DNA of 64,000 bases from Cryobacterium sp. Y29 (GTDB lineage: Bacteria; Actinomycetota; Actinomycetes; Actinomycetales; Microbacteriaceae), in NCBI RefSeq assembly GCF_002929825.1, contig NZ_PJJN01000036.1, positions 62,001 to 126,000 of the forward strand, in the 5' to 3' direction. The notes beneath the pieces are model-generated. The model did no database searches. It saw only the letters and a list, made by a program, of their open reading frames with translations, and was not told where the DNA came from. Shown here piece by piece: positions 1 through 7,922 of the stretch. The position numbers and the translations under genes were made by a program. Within the stretch, counting starts at the first letter, position 1; every line of letters begins with the position of its first letter.

Positions 1-643
1 TGACGGCCATCAGGCCGACCGCGCCGAGTCCGAACACGATCACCGACTGGCCGGGAGCGAGGGCGCCGGTGTTGAGCACGGCGCCGATGCCGGTGAGAGC
101 CGCACAGCCGAACAGGGCGGCGATATCGAAGGGGACATCCGAGTCGACAGCGACGACGGATTCGCGGGCCACGACGGCGTACTGGGAGAAAGCGGAGACG
201 CCGAGGTGGTGGTTGATCCGCTCCCCGTCGGCGCTCGCCAGCACGGCCGGGCCGTGCAGCAGGTCGCCGCTTCCGTTGGCCTCGGCGCCGCGGTGACAGA
301 GTGCGGGACGTCCGGCCACACAGGCTCGGCAGTTGCCGCAGCTCGGCACGAAGACGAGCACGACCCGGTCGCCGACGGCCAGATCGTCCACGCCGTCACC
401 GAGGGCGCTCACTGTGCCGGCAGCCTCGTGTCCGAGCGCCATCGGCAGGGGCCGAATGCGTGAGCCGTCAATGACCGAGAGGTCGGAGTGACACAGACTC
501 GCGCGCTCGATGCGCACGAGCACCTCGCCGGCGCGGGGCGCAGGCACCGGAACCTGCTCGAGCGTGAGCGGGCGGCTATCGGCGTAGGGGCGCGTAGAAC
601 CGGATTCGCGAAGGATCGCGGTGAGCATCGTTGCTGGAATCAT
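1..643 (-). CDS. Zinc-dependent alcohol dehydrogenase (MDR family), 3' end outside window
   Basis: This is the N-terminal 214 residues of a medium-chain dehydrogenase/reductase; the rest lies left of base 1. It starts at ATG 643, with an in-frame ATG at 628 as alternative. Catalytic zinc ligands are visible as LCHSD (Cys51, His52) and GHE (His72, Glu73). A structural-zinc set of four cysteines follows (CGNCRAC plus a later Cys). The visible part ends in the Rossmann motif GLGAVGL, so the NAD(P)-binding domain has just begun. The family oxidises alcohols or reduces aldehydes in the cytosol with NAD(P)(H). The four-Cys lobe resembles class III-like and mycothiol- or formaldehyde-type enzymes, but the substrate cannot be told from this fragment. 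It is divergent from the F420-type gene at 683. Confidence 0.9.
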   Translation of the reverse strand, partial: MIPATMLTAILRESGSTRPYADSRPLTLEQVPVPAPRAGEVLVRIERASLCHSDLSVIDGSRIRPLPMALGHEAAGTVSALGDGVDDLAVGDRVVLVFVPSCGNCRACVAGRPALCHRGAEANGSGDLLHGPAVLASADGERINHHLGVSAFSQYAVVARESVVAVDSDVPFDIAALFGCAALTGIGAVLNTGALAPGQSVIVFGLGAVGLMAV

Positions 644-670
644 TCTTCCAACCTAACGCCCGCCAAGGCG

Positions 671-676
671 TACGCT
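671..676 (+). promoter_or_regulatory. Candidate -10 box (TACGCT), leaderless promoter
   Basis: TACGCT fits the TANNNT consensus and lies six bases before ATG 683. Transcription would therefore begin at or beside the start codon. No Shine-Dalgarno sequence is visible. This is inference from spacing only. Confidence 0.35.
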
Positions 677-682
677 GGGCGT

Positions 683-1126
683 ATGAAAATGCGCGACCGG
701 GTGACCGACTTCGGCATGCGAACGATGAACGGTGTGCACCGCATGGTGCTGAGACTGTCGGGCGGACGCCTCGGCTGGACCATCGGCGCCATGCAGACGG
801 TCGAACTGCACACGACCGGCCGAAGTAGCGGGCAGCGTCGGTCGACGCTGCTGACGGCGCCCGTGCACGAGGACGGAAAGTACGTGCTCGTCGCGTCGAA
901 GGGCGGTGACCACCGGCATCCGTTCTGGTACCTCAACCTCGTCGCCGAGCCCGCCGTGGACCTGACCATTCGGGGCGTGACGCGCCCGTTTCGGGCTCGC
1001 ACCGCGTCATCCGCTGAGAAAGCCGAGCTGTGGCCGCGCATTGTAACGGCCTACGCCGGTTACGGTGCCTACCAAGGCAAAACCGACCGCGATATCCCCG
1101 TGGTCATCTGCGAACCGCGCGTCTAA
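683..1126 (+). CDS. Nitroreductase/deazaflavin-dependent oxidoreductase family protein (DDN-like)
   Basis: A 147-residue small beta-barrel protein of the actinobacterial F420(H2)-dependent (DDN/FDOR-A) family. The family signature is present: a basic N-terminal helix, then VELHTTGRSSGQRRSTLL, then a GGDHRHPFWYLNL segment, the usual region for contacts to the deazaflavin cofactor. Family members reduce diverse, often hydrophobic substrates such as quinones, nitro compounds and aflatoxins; the substrate here is unknown. The start at ATG 683 was chosen because it gives the usual family length (the open frame runs further upstream) and follows a -10-like box. It converges with the GAPDH gene across repeat copy 1. 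Confidence 0.8.
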   Translation: MKMRDRVTDFGMRTMNGVHRMVLRLSGGRLGWTIGAMQTVELHTTGRSSGQRRSTLLTAPVHEDGKYVLVASKGGDHRHPFWYLNLVAEPAVDLTIRGVTRPFRARTASSAEKAELWPRIVTAYAGYGAYQGKTDRDIPVVICEPRV

Positions 1127-1130
1127 TCGT

Positions 1131-1197
1131 GGACGGGGCCCGGAACACGGGCCCAGTTTATAAACTGGGCCCGTGGACGGGGCCCGGGCCCCGTCCA
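1131..1197. repeat. Double-palindrome intergenic repeat, copy 1
   Basis: Two perfect palindromes lie side by side. The first spans 1146-1175 with half-site CACGGGCCCAGTTTA. The second spans 1174-1197 with half-site TGGACGGGGCCC. A half copy of the second palindrome (GGACGGGGCCCGG) precedes them at 1131-1143. Closely related units occur at 17372-17438 and 21272-21340. The element fills the space between the convergent 3' ends of the deazaflavin-type gene and the GAPDH gene, ending two bases from the GAPDH stop codon. It could fold into strong RNA hairpins in either direction, but no T-tract follows. Function unknown. Confidence 0.9.
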
Positions 1198-1199
1198 GA

Positions 1200-2684
1200 T
1201 CACACCGGTTCGGCGACCGGCTCGGGGTTTTCGGCGGCGAGGATGGCCGGGAAGGCGGGCGCGTGCACGCCGGACATCGCTTCGAGCACTCGGATGACCT
1301 GGCAGCTGTAGCCGTATTCGTTGTCATACCACACGTACAGCACGGCCTTCTGGTCGGTGACGATGGTGGCCAGCCCGTCGACGATCCCGGCACGACGGGA
1401 GCCGAGGAAGTCGGTCGAGACCACCTCGGGCGAGTCGATGTAATCGATCTGGCGGTGCAGCGAGGAGTGCAGCGACATGGTGCGGAGGTACGAGTTGAGC
1501 TCGTCCTTATCGGTCGCGAGGGTGAGGTTGAGGTTGAGGATGGCCATCGACACGTCGGGGGTGGGTACGCGGATCGCGTTGCCGGTGAGTTTGCCGGCGA
1601 GTTCGGGCAGGGCCTTGGCAACGGCCTTGGCCGCGCCGGTCTCGGTGATGACCATGTTGAGCGCAGCCGAACGGCCTCGGCGATCGCCAGAGTGGAAATT
1701 ATCGATGAGGTTCTGATCGTTGGTGAACGAGTGCACCGTTTCGACGTGACCGTCGATGATGCCATAGCGGTCGTTGATGGCTTTGAGCACCGGAGTGATC
1801 GCGTTCGTGGTGCAGGACGCCGCGGTGATAATCCGGTCGCTCGGCAGAATGTCCGTGTGGTTGATGCCGTGCACGATGTTCTTCAGCGCGCCCTTGCCCG
1901 GCGCGGTCAAGAGAACCCGGGCAATGCCGGGGCACGTGAGGTGCTGCGACAGGCCTTCTTCGTCGCGCCACTTGCCCGTGTTGTCGACAACGATGGCGTC
2001 GTGGATGCCATACCGCGTGTAATCGACACTGGACGGGTCAGCGGAGTAGATCACCTGGATGAGCGTGCCATTGGCGAGGATGGTGTCATTCTCCTCGTCA
2101 ATGGTGATCGTGCCCTCGAACGGGCCGTGCACCGAGTCGCGGCGCAGCAGACTGGCACGTTTCATCAGGTCGTTGGCGGAACCGCGGCGCACGACGATCG
2201 CACGCAGGCGCAAGCCCTGGCCGCCGCCGCCATGTTCGATCAGGATGCGGGCAAGCAGCCGGCCGATGCGACCGAAGCCGTAGAGCACGACGTCGGTACT
2301 GGTGCGATCGTCGAGTCCGTGCTGGCCGACGACGTCGGCGAGTTCACCGCGCAGGTATTCCTCCAGGGTGACGCGCCCGTTTTGTTCCCGAAAGCCGAGG
2401 GCGAGCCGGGCGAGGTCGATCGACGCTGCTCCGAGGTTGAGGCCGTCGATGGTCTGCAGAATCGGCAGGGTCTCTTCGAGCGGAAGCTCGACATCCGCTA
2501 TATGGCGGGCGAACCGGTGTGCTTTGAGCAGGCCGACGACCGACTTGTTGACCAGGCCGCGGCCGTAGACGCTCGTCACGACGGTGTGGTCCCGGTAGAG
2601 GCGCCCGATCAGGGGAATCATCGCCTCAGCGAGAGCCTCGCGATTACTCCACGTTGCACGGGCACGATCAGCGTCCTGGATCAC
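1200..2684 (-). CDS. gapB: Glyceraldehyde-3-phosphate dehydrogenase, long (GapB-like) form
   Basis: A 494-residue GAPDH. The first ~130 residues are an extension absent from the classical ~335-residue enzyme. The NAD(P)-binding motif GFGRIG is at 136-141, the catalytic Cys291 is in ASCTTN, and the family segments HSFTNDQN and RVPTPDVS follow. The enzyme interconverts glyceraldehyde-3-phosphate and 1,3-bisphosphoglycerate in the cytosol. In Corynebacterium glutamicum the long paralogue GapB works mainly in gluconeogenesis and can use NADP; by homology this one probably does too, and a classical gapA would be expected elsewhere. Start is GTG 2684 with AAAGG about nine bases upstream. It ends next to repeat copy 1. 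Confidence 0.9.
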   Translation of the reverse strand: MIQDADRARATWSNREALAEAMIPLIGRLYRDHTVVTSVYGRGLVNKSVVGLLKAHRFARHIADVELPLEETLPILQTIDGLNLGAASIDLARLALGFREQNGRVTLEEYLRGELADVVGQHGLDDRTSTDVVLYGFGRIGRLLARILIEHGGGGQGLRLRAIVVRRGSANDLMKRASLLRRDSVHGPFEGTITIDEENDTILANGTLIQVIYSADPSSVDYTRYGIHDAIVVDNTGKWRDEEGLSQHLTCPGIARVLLTAPGKGALKNIVHGINHTDILPSDRIITAASCTTNAITPVLKAINDRYGIIDGHVETVHSFTNDQNLIDNFHSGDRRGRSAALNMVITETGAAKAVAKALPELAGKLTGNAIRVPTPDVSMAILNLNLTLATDKDELNSYLRTMSLHSSLHRQIDYIDSPEVVSTDFLGSRRAGIVDGLATIVTDQKAVLYVWYDNEYGYSCQVIRVLEAMSGVHAPAFPAILAAENPEPVAEPV

Positions 2685-2749
2685 AGGGTTGCCTTTCTAA
2701 ACCATCGTTGGTTAGTTAGTCCGGCCACCCGAGGCCCCGGAGTCATTGC

Positions 2750-3073
2750 TTATTCGTCGAGTGCAAGTTCCTTGGGAAGTTCAAAGTCTTTCGACGCGAG
2801 TTCTTCCACGTTGACGTCCTTGAAGGTCAGCACGCGCACCGATTTCACGAATCGGTCCGAGCGGTAGACGTCCCAGACCCAGACGTCCTTCATGGTCAGT
2901 TCGAAGTAGAAATCGTGTTCCGTGTCACGGCGAACCAAGTCGACCTCGTTGGCGAGATAGAAGCGGCGTTCGGTTTCGACGACGTACTGGAATTGGCCAA
3001 CCACGTCTCGATATTCCCGGTACAGGGCCAACTCGACCTCGCGGTCGTAGTCCTCGATTTCGTCTTCTTCCAT
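2750..3073 (-). CDS. DUF2469 family protein
   Basis: A 107-residue acidic protein (start ATG 3073) that matches the actinobacterial DUF2469 family in length and sequence, including the acidic N-terminus (MEEDEIEDYDREVELALYREY) and a WVWDVYRS segment. The family is almost always encoded just after rnhB, as here (13-bp gap). Its function is not established. It has no signal peptide or membrane segment. Neighbouring rnhB, lepB and rplS suggest it shares a housekeeping transcript. Confidence 0.88.
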   Translation of the reverse strand: MEEDEIEDYDREVELALYREYRDVVGQFQYVVETERRFYLANEVDLVRRDTEHDFYFELTMKDVWVWDVYRSDRFVKSVRVLTFKDVNVEELASKDFELPKELALDE

Positions 3074-3085
3074 GGTGATCTCATC

Positions 3086-3730
3086 TTACGCTGCGATTTT
3101 GAGCCACGATTTGCGATGTAAGGGGCTCGGCCCGAGCAGCTCGATCGCGCTCATGTGCGCGGCGCTGCCATAACCTTTGTTCGAGGCCCAGCCGTACCCG
3201 GGCGCGTCGTCGTGCGCGGCGATCATGAGGCGGTCGCGGTGCACCTTGGCGATAACGGATGCCGCCGCCACCGACCCGCAGTCCCGGTCGGCTTTGATCC
3301 GCGTCACGACTCTCAACGGGGTGGCCAGCGCCTTATTCAGCCAGTCATCGCTGCCGTCGAGCAAGACGATGCTGCCGGCCACATCGACACCCTGCGCATA
3401 TAGCTCGGCCAACGCACGCTTACCGGCCAGCCCGAGGCAAGCGATGATTCCCAACTCATCGACCTCGGCCGCCGAGGCGAGGCCAACGGCCGAGTATGTC
3501 GCCCAGGCAACGGCGAGCGGTGCGAGCAGTTCCCGGCGCGGTTCGCTGAGCATCTTCGAGTCGCGAAGTCCCGCGGGCATGGTCAGAACGGATGCGTTCA
3601 CCGCGGCGAATCCGACAGCCACCGGTCCGGCGAGGGCGCCGCGACCCACTTCGTCACAGCCGATCACAAAGCGTGCGCCGGTGCGCAGCAGGTCGAACTC
3701 CACCTCGAGGGTGGGGTCGGACACGGCCAC
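3086..3730 (-). CDS. rnhB: Ribonuclease HII
   Basis: RNase HII cuts the RNA strand at ribonucleotides embedded in DNA. The N-terminal signature IGCDEVGRGALAGP carries the metal-binding Asp26-Glu27. Further acidic residues lie in the LLDGSDD segment and in KADRDCGSVAAASVIAKVHRD, which also carries the family's conserved Ser/Ala and Lys positions. Start GTG 3730 was chosen because it overlaps the lepB stop by one base (TAGTG), giving 214 residues; GTG 3724 is possible. The open frame extends upstream but only into lepB. It is translationally coupled to lepB and followed by DUF2469. Confidence 0.93.
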   Translation of the reverse strand: MAVSDPTLEVEFDLLRTGARFVIGCDEVGRGALAGPVAVGFAAVNASVLTMPAGLRDSKMLSEPRRELLAPLAVAWATYSAVGLASAAEVDELGIIACLGLAGKRALAELYAQGVDVAGSIVLLDGSDDWLNKALATPLRVVTRIKADRDCGSVAAASVIAKVHRDRLMIAAHDDAPGYGWASNKGYGSAAHMSAIELLGPSPLHRKSWLKIAA

Positions 3731-4512
3731 TACTCGGAGCCTTTGTCGGCTTGCTCCACCTCGCGGAACACGTCGGGGTAGTCGTCGAGCCACGCCCAGT
3801 GCGCCAGCGGCCAGCTCACGACGAGCGCGCGACCGACGACGTTGTCGACCGGGACGTACCCCTTACCGACCGTGTCACCGTTGTAGCGGGAGTCTTTGGA
3901 GTTGTAACGGTTGTCGCCCATCATCCAGAGTGAGCCCCCCGGGATGGTGACATCGAAGTCATCCTTGGAGACCTTGGTTTCACCGGCCGGCAACAACACA
4001 TAAGCGGATTCGTCCAGCGGAACATCGTTGAGGCTCATCTGGCCGAGGGCGTTGCAGCAGACGACGTGGTCGCCGGGTAGTCCGATCACCCGTTTGATCA
4101 GGTGGTCGTTGCTGTCGGGCGCGGACAGGCCCACGACAGACAGGAGCCAGTCAGCGCCGGCGACGATCGGATTTTGCACGATCTCCGCCTGCGGCAGCAG
4201 CCATCCGCCCGGGTCTTTGAACACGATGACGTCGCCACGGGAGATCGGGATCACCTCAGGTTCGAGCTGATTCACGATGATGCGGTCATCGACCTGCAGG
4301 GTGTTCATCATCGACCCGGAGGGGATGTAGAACGACCGGATCAGAAATGTCTTGATCAAAAACGAGATGAGCAATGCCACCACGAAAATGATGAGGAGGT
4401 CGCGGATGAACAGCAGGACGCTGCGCTTTTTGCTGGGCGCCGTCGTGCTTCGAGATTTCTTCGACCCTGATACCCGACGATCGGACCTGGAGGCGAGCAC
4501 TTCATCTGTCAT
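3730..4512 (-). CDS. lepB: Signal peptidase I
   Basis: Type I signal peptidase of 260 residues, which removes signal peptides from secreted proteins at the outer face of the membrane. A Ser/Lys-rich cytosolic N-terminus is followed by one membrane segment (about 32-53), then the catalytic serine box PSGSMM with Ser67. The general-base lysine lies in IKRVIGLPGD, and the GDNRYNSKDSR box is near the C-terminus. The single N-terminal anchor is typical of actinobacteria. It sits between rplS and rnhB in the usual order. An inverted repeat lies just upstream of its start codon. Confidence 0.95.
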   Translation of the reverse strand: MTDEVLASRSDRRVSGSKKSRSTTAPSKKRSVLLFIRDLLIIFVVALLISFLIKTFLIRSFYIPSGSMMNTLQVDDRIIVNQLEPEVIPISRGDVIVFKDPGGWLLPQAEIVQNPIVAGADWLLSVVGLSAPDSNDHLIKRVIGLPGDHVVCCNALGQMSLNDVPLDESAYVLLPAGETKVSKDDFDVTIPGGSLWMMGDNRYNSKDSRYNGDTVGKGYVPVDNVVGRALVVSWPLAHWAWLDDYPDVFREVEQADKGSE

Positions 4513-4520
4513 TTAACCGC

Positions 4521-4557
4521 CTGAGCTCCCCATCAGTTTAGGTGATGGGGAGCTCAG
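4521..4557 (-). terminator. Strong inverted repeat between rplS and lepB
   Basis: Perfect 15-bp stem (4521-4535 with 4543-4557, arm CTGAGCTCCCCATCA) and a 7-base loop. It lies after the rplS stop and only eight bases before the lepB ATG. There is no T-run after the stem on the minus strand, so it may be a partial terminator, an RNA processing site or a 3'-end stabiliser that sets the ratio of rplS to lepB. Confidence 0.6.
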
Positions 4558-4591
4558 AAGAATCCGCTTGGATCTTGGGGAAGCGCGAAAG

Positions 4592-4933
4592 TTAGCGCTT
4601 TTCCTTGATCTTGGCCTTCTTGCCACGCAGGTCGCGCAGGTAGTACAGCTTGGCACGACGGACATCGCCGCGGGTCACGATCTCGATGTGGTCGATGACC
4701 GGGGAGTGCACCGGGAAGGTACGCTCGACACCGATCTGAAAGCTGACCTTGCGAACGCAGAACGTTTCGCGCACGCCTTCGCCGGAGCGGCCGATGACGA
4801 CTCCCTGGAAGACCTGGATACGAGAGCGGGTTCCCTCAATGATGTTGACGTGAACCTTGACGGTGTCGCCGGCACGGAAGTCAGGAAGGTCCTTCTTCAG
4901 CGATGGGGCGTCTACCGCGTCGAGAATATGCAT
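4592..4933 (-). CDS. rplS: 50S ribosomal protein L19
   Basis: A 113-residue L19, at the usual family length. It carries the conserved [17 protein letters not shown]-terminal region, the [21 protein letters not shown] core and the basic C-terminus ([18 protein letters not shown]). L19 sits at the interface of the 30S and 50S subunits. Start ATG 4933. A possible -10 box (TAGCGT, 4974-4969 on this strand) and a small hairpin (4977-4992) lie upstream, suggesting its own promoter separate from trmD. Confidence 0.97.
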   Translation of the reverse strand: MHILDAVDAPSLKKDLPDFRAGDTVKVHVNIIEGTRSRIQVFQGVVIGRSGEGVRETFCVRKVSFQIGVERTFPVHSPVIDHIEIVTRGDVRRAKLYYLRDLRGKKAKIKEKR

Positions 4934-5108
4934 GTTGTTTCGCTCTCTGTACCCGCCACAGGTCGACTACGCTAGGTGCTTCAATCGAAGCAATCAGTAT
5001 GAGGATGTGCGCCGCGACGAGCAGGTTCCCCTGTGGCAGAGTCCTGCAGCGGCACAACGGTTTATTCTGCCATGAAGTCGCATCCGTTGCAAAACGGGGC
5101 CCGGCGGG

Positions 5109-5660
5109 TCAGGTTCGATCGCGCTTTTCTTCGATGACGATGACCTCTGGCTTGGTGCTTCGGCCAAAAGTCGGTGCCGGCTTGGTCTCGTGGGGGCGTG
5201 ACCTGTTCGGCAGCGGATGCGTGGCCGTCGCCGTGGCCGGGCCAGATTGCCCGTTCGCCTGCTGCTCCACCAAGTCGACCATCGCCAGGACTCGGCGTCG
5301 GGCTGCGTCGAACAGCTCCCAGACAACGAACCAGAATATGGCGAGGCCCCCGATGATGACGAGTACGCTGAGCCAGCCTGCGGCATCCGTTGAAAAGGGA
5401 ATGGCGATGATGAGCGCGTGCCAGAGGGTCAGCACGCCGACGTCGGCGTAGGAGAGTGCCCGGCTTTCGCGCACGTCTTTACGCGCGTAGATGACGAGGG
5501 CGACGAGCAACAGCCCGAGGCCGATGAGAACGGCACCGAAAAAGATGCCCAGCACCGCCCACGCGCCCGATCCAAAAATCGCGGACCCGACGAGAAGCCA
5601 GAGCGGCAGGGCTCCGGCGGCGATGAATTGCCAGTGGTAAAAGGCGCGGCGGATGATCAC
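5109..5660 (-). CDS. Integral membrane protein of unknown function
   Basis: A 183-residue protein with four predicted membrane segments, roughly residues 10-30, 34-58, 76-92 and 95-116. A charged cytosolic-type tail rich in Pro, Thr and Lys follows, ending in IVIEEKRDRT. I do not recognise a named domain. It lies between rplS and trmD, genes that are usually adjacent, so it is either a lineage-specific insertion or an actinobacterial membrane protein of this locus. No catalytic motif is visible. Confidence 0.7.
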   Translation of the reverse strand: MIIRRAFYHWQFIAAGALPLWLLVGSAIFGSGAWAVLGIFFGAVLIGLGLLLVALVIYARKDVRESRALSYADVGVLTLWHALIIAIPFSTDAAGWLSVLVIIGGLAIFWFVVWELFDAARRRVLAMVDLVEQQANGQSGPATATATHPLPNRSRPHETKPAPTFGRSTKPEVIVIEEKRDRT

Positions 5661-5717
5661 AGGGTCAGCTTATCGATGGGGGCTGACACTGACCTTGGCG
5701 TTCGCTGGAGGCTGAAG

Positions 5718-6434
5718 TTAGGAGAGTGTGCGCGGCAGAAGGTCGGGCCGCACACGTTCGGTGCGTTCAATTTGCTGCTGGTGGCGCCAGGTACTGATGG
5801 CGCCATGGTTGCCGCTTCGTAACACCGGCGGAACGTCGAGGCCGCGCCAGCTGGCGGGCTTGGTGTAGCTGGGGTATTCGAGCAGGCCGTCTTCGTGGGA
5901 TTCTTCGACGAGGCTTTCCGGGTTGCCGACAACGCCGGGAATGAGCCGGCCGATCGCTTCGATCATGGCCATGACGGCGACCTCTCCCCCGTTGAGCACA
6001 TAGTCGCCGAGGCTCACAAGCCGTACCCGGCCGCGCTGCGAGTAGTGATCGACGACACGCTGGTCGATGCCCTCGTAGCGACCGCATCCGAACACGAGAT
6101 GTTGCTCGAGCGATAGCTCGCGGGCCATCCGCTGGGTGAACTGGTCCCCCGCCGGCGAGGGAAAGATGACGATGGGGCCGTCGTCGACCGGTGCAGACTC
6201 AGTGCCGAGTATGGCATCGAGGGCGTCACCCCAGGGCTCCGGCTTCATGACCATGCCGGCGCCGCCACCATAGGGGGTGTCGTCGACGGAATGGTGCCGG
6301 TCGTGGGTGTGGTCGCGCAGGTTGTGCACGCCCAACTCGATCAAGCCGCTTTGGCGGGCCTTGCCGAGCAGCGACAGATCGAGCACATCGAAGAATTCGG
6401 GAAAAATGGTGACGATGTCGATGCGCATGGTCAA
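5718..6434 (-). CDS. trmD: tRNA (guanine-37-N1)-methyltransferase
   Basis: TrmD methylates G37 next to the anticodon of some tRNAs, using S-adenosylmethionine, and so prevents frameshifting. The 238-residue protein shows [13 protein letters not shown] at the N-terminus, the [17 protein letters not shown] loop, the [13 protein letters not shown] segment and the SPOUT knot motif [11 protein letters not shown]. Length and motifs are normal. It follows the CbiX-like gene by three bases rather than its usual neighbour rimM, which lies 6.4 kb away on the same strand across the nir module. Confidence 0.95.
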   Translation of the reverse strand: MTMRIDIVTIFPEFFDVLDLSLLGKARQSGLIELGVHNLRDHTHDRHHSVDDTPYGGGAGMVMKPEPWGDALDAILGTESAPVDDGPIVIFPSPAGDQFTQRMARELSLEQHLVFGCGRYEGIDQRVVDHYSQRGRVRLVSLGDYVLNGGEVAVMAMIEAIGRLIPGVVGNPESLVEESHEDGLLEYPSYTKPASWRGLDVPPVLRSGNHGAISTWRHQQQIERTERVRPDLLPRTLS

Positions 6435-6437
6435 ATT

Positions 6438-7276
6438 CTAGAAGATCTGGGCCTGCTCTTTCGCCTCGAGGTACCGGTCAACGACCACGTCAACCAGAGC
6501 AGCGGGGGCTGTTTCGCCCGGCAGCAGCAGCGGAGCTGTGACCAGTTCGGCGCCCACGCTCTGGACGCGCGTCAAGTCGAAGAAGAATCCGGGCGCCATG
6601 AGATAGGTACTCACGGTCACGTGTTTGCTGCGCAGTCTGGCACCGGTGACGGCACAGGCCAGCCGGGGCGTGGCCGCAGAAAGAAAGCCGACGGTGACGC
6701 GAACTCCGAGGCGCTGTTCCAGCAGGGCGCCGACCGTGCGGCAGTCGTGCACCGCGCGGGGGTCGCTCGAGCCGGCGGCGGCGAGCACGATCTCCTGCCC
6801 GCGGACCTGTGTGTCGAACCCGTCGGCACGCAGACGATGTTCGAGTACGTCGATAAGTCGGTCGTCCGGGCCGAGCGCCCGCGACACGGTCGTCACGCGG
6901 TCATGCGCGCTGGTCTCTCGTTGCAGGTCGACGTGCACGTGGTAACCGGCAGAGAGCAACAGGGGCACCACGACCGCGGCGGAATCCGGAGGCACCGCGC
7001 CGAGGCTCGCCGCGACATCCGGCTGTTGCACATCGACGAAACCGCCGCTGACGGCAAGTTCGGGATGAGCGAGGGCAACGGCGTCGACGAGGGCAGCGAT
7101 GGCGGCCTGGCCGTCAGCCGAGTTGGTGCCGTGCGAGATGGCGACGAGTGCGGCGGGTGCCGGCGTTGCGCGCTCGTCACCGCTCCGAGTGGCACCGCTC
7201 TGTTCGGCATCGCGCCTGGAGGTGCGGTGCCACTCGATGCTGTGCTGTGCTGCGCGAGCCCGTTCGCCGAGTAAGG

Positions 7277-7280
<4 letters not shown>
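6438..7280 (-). CDS. CbiX-type sirohydrochlorin chelatase
   Basis: A 280-residue two-lobed chelatase-like protein. The first lobe has AISHGTNSADG with the metal-binding His, and the second begins AAGSSDPRAVHDC. CbiX/SirB-type enzymes insert iron (siroheme) or cobalt (cobalamin) into sirohydrochlorin. Next to nitrite reductase genes and cobA, an iron-inserting role in siroheme synthesis is the best inference. ATG 7280 overlaps the nirD stop (ATGA), and the longer upstream frame lies inside nirD. A related gene (Rv0259c) lies near nirBD and the NnaR-like gene in Mycobacterium tuberculosis. Confidence 0.82.
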
Positions 7281-7696
<416 letters not shown>

Positions 7697-7784
7697 GCGC
7701 TCCCAGGGTTTGGTTTTTGGGGTTGTCGCGTTTGTGCGTCGATCCCACGGTAGGCGAGCAATATTTCGACCGATCGCCCGCCAT

Positions 7785-7802
7785 GTTTCCCCCGGGTGAA
7801 AC
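7785..7802. promoter_or_regulatory. Inverted repeat in the nirD-nirB intergenic region, candidate operator
   Basis: GTTTC and GAAAC face each other around a central CCCGGG (18 bp, one mismatched pair). It lies roughly midway between the divergent nirD and nirB starts. GlnR- and NnaR-type regulators control nir genes in other actinobacteria, and the GTTTC/GAAAC arms recall GlnR half-sites. Which protein binds here is inference. Confidence 0.45.
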
Positions 7803-7922
7803 CCGCCTCACACGAGGTGCGCTTCGCTGTGGGGCTTTCGACCAGTCCGGGACACACGAGCGACACGAGGGGGAAACTGCCCCGAACTACGCTCACAATT
7901 GCCCCGCTTTGAAAGGATGCTG

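Noticed and set aside
1173..2867. Long open frame antisense to the GAPDH gene
   Set aside because: It mirrors a clear GAPDH with catalytic Cys and NAD motif. Long antisense frames are common in GC-rich DNA, and its translation shows no domain.
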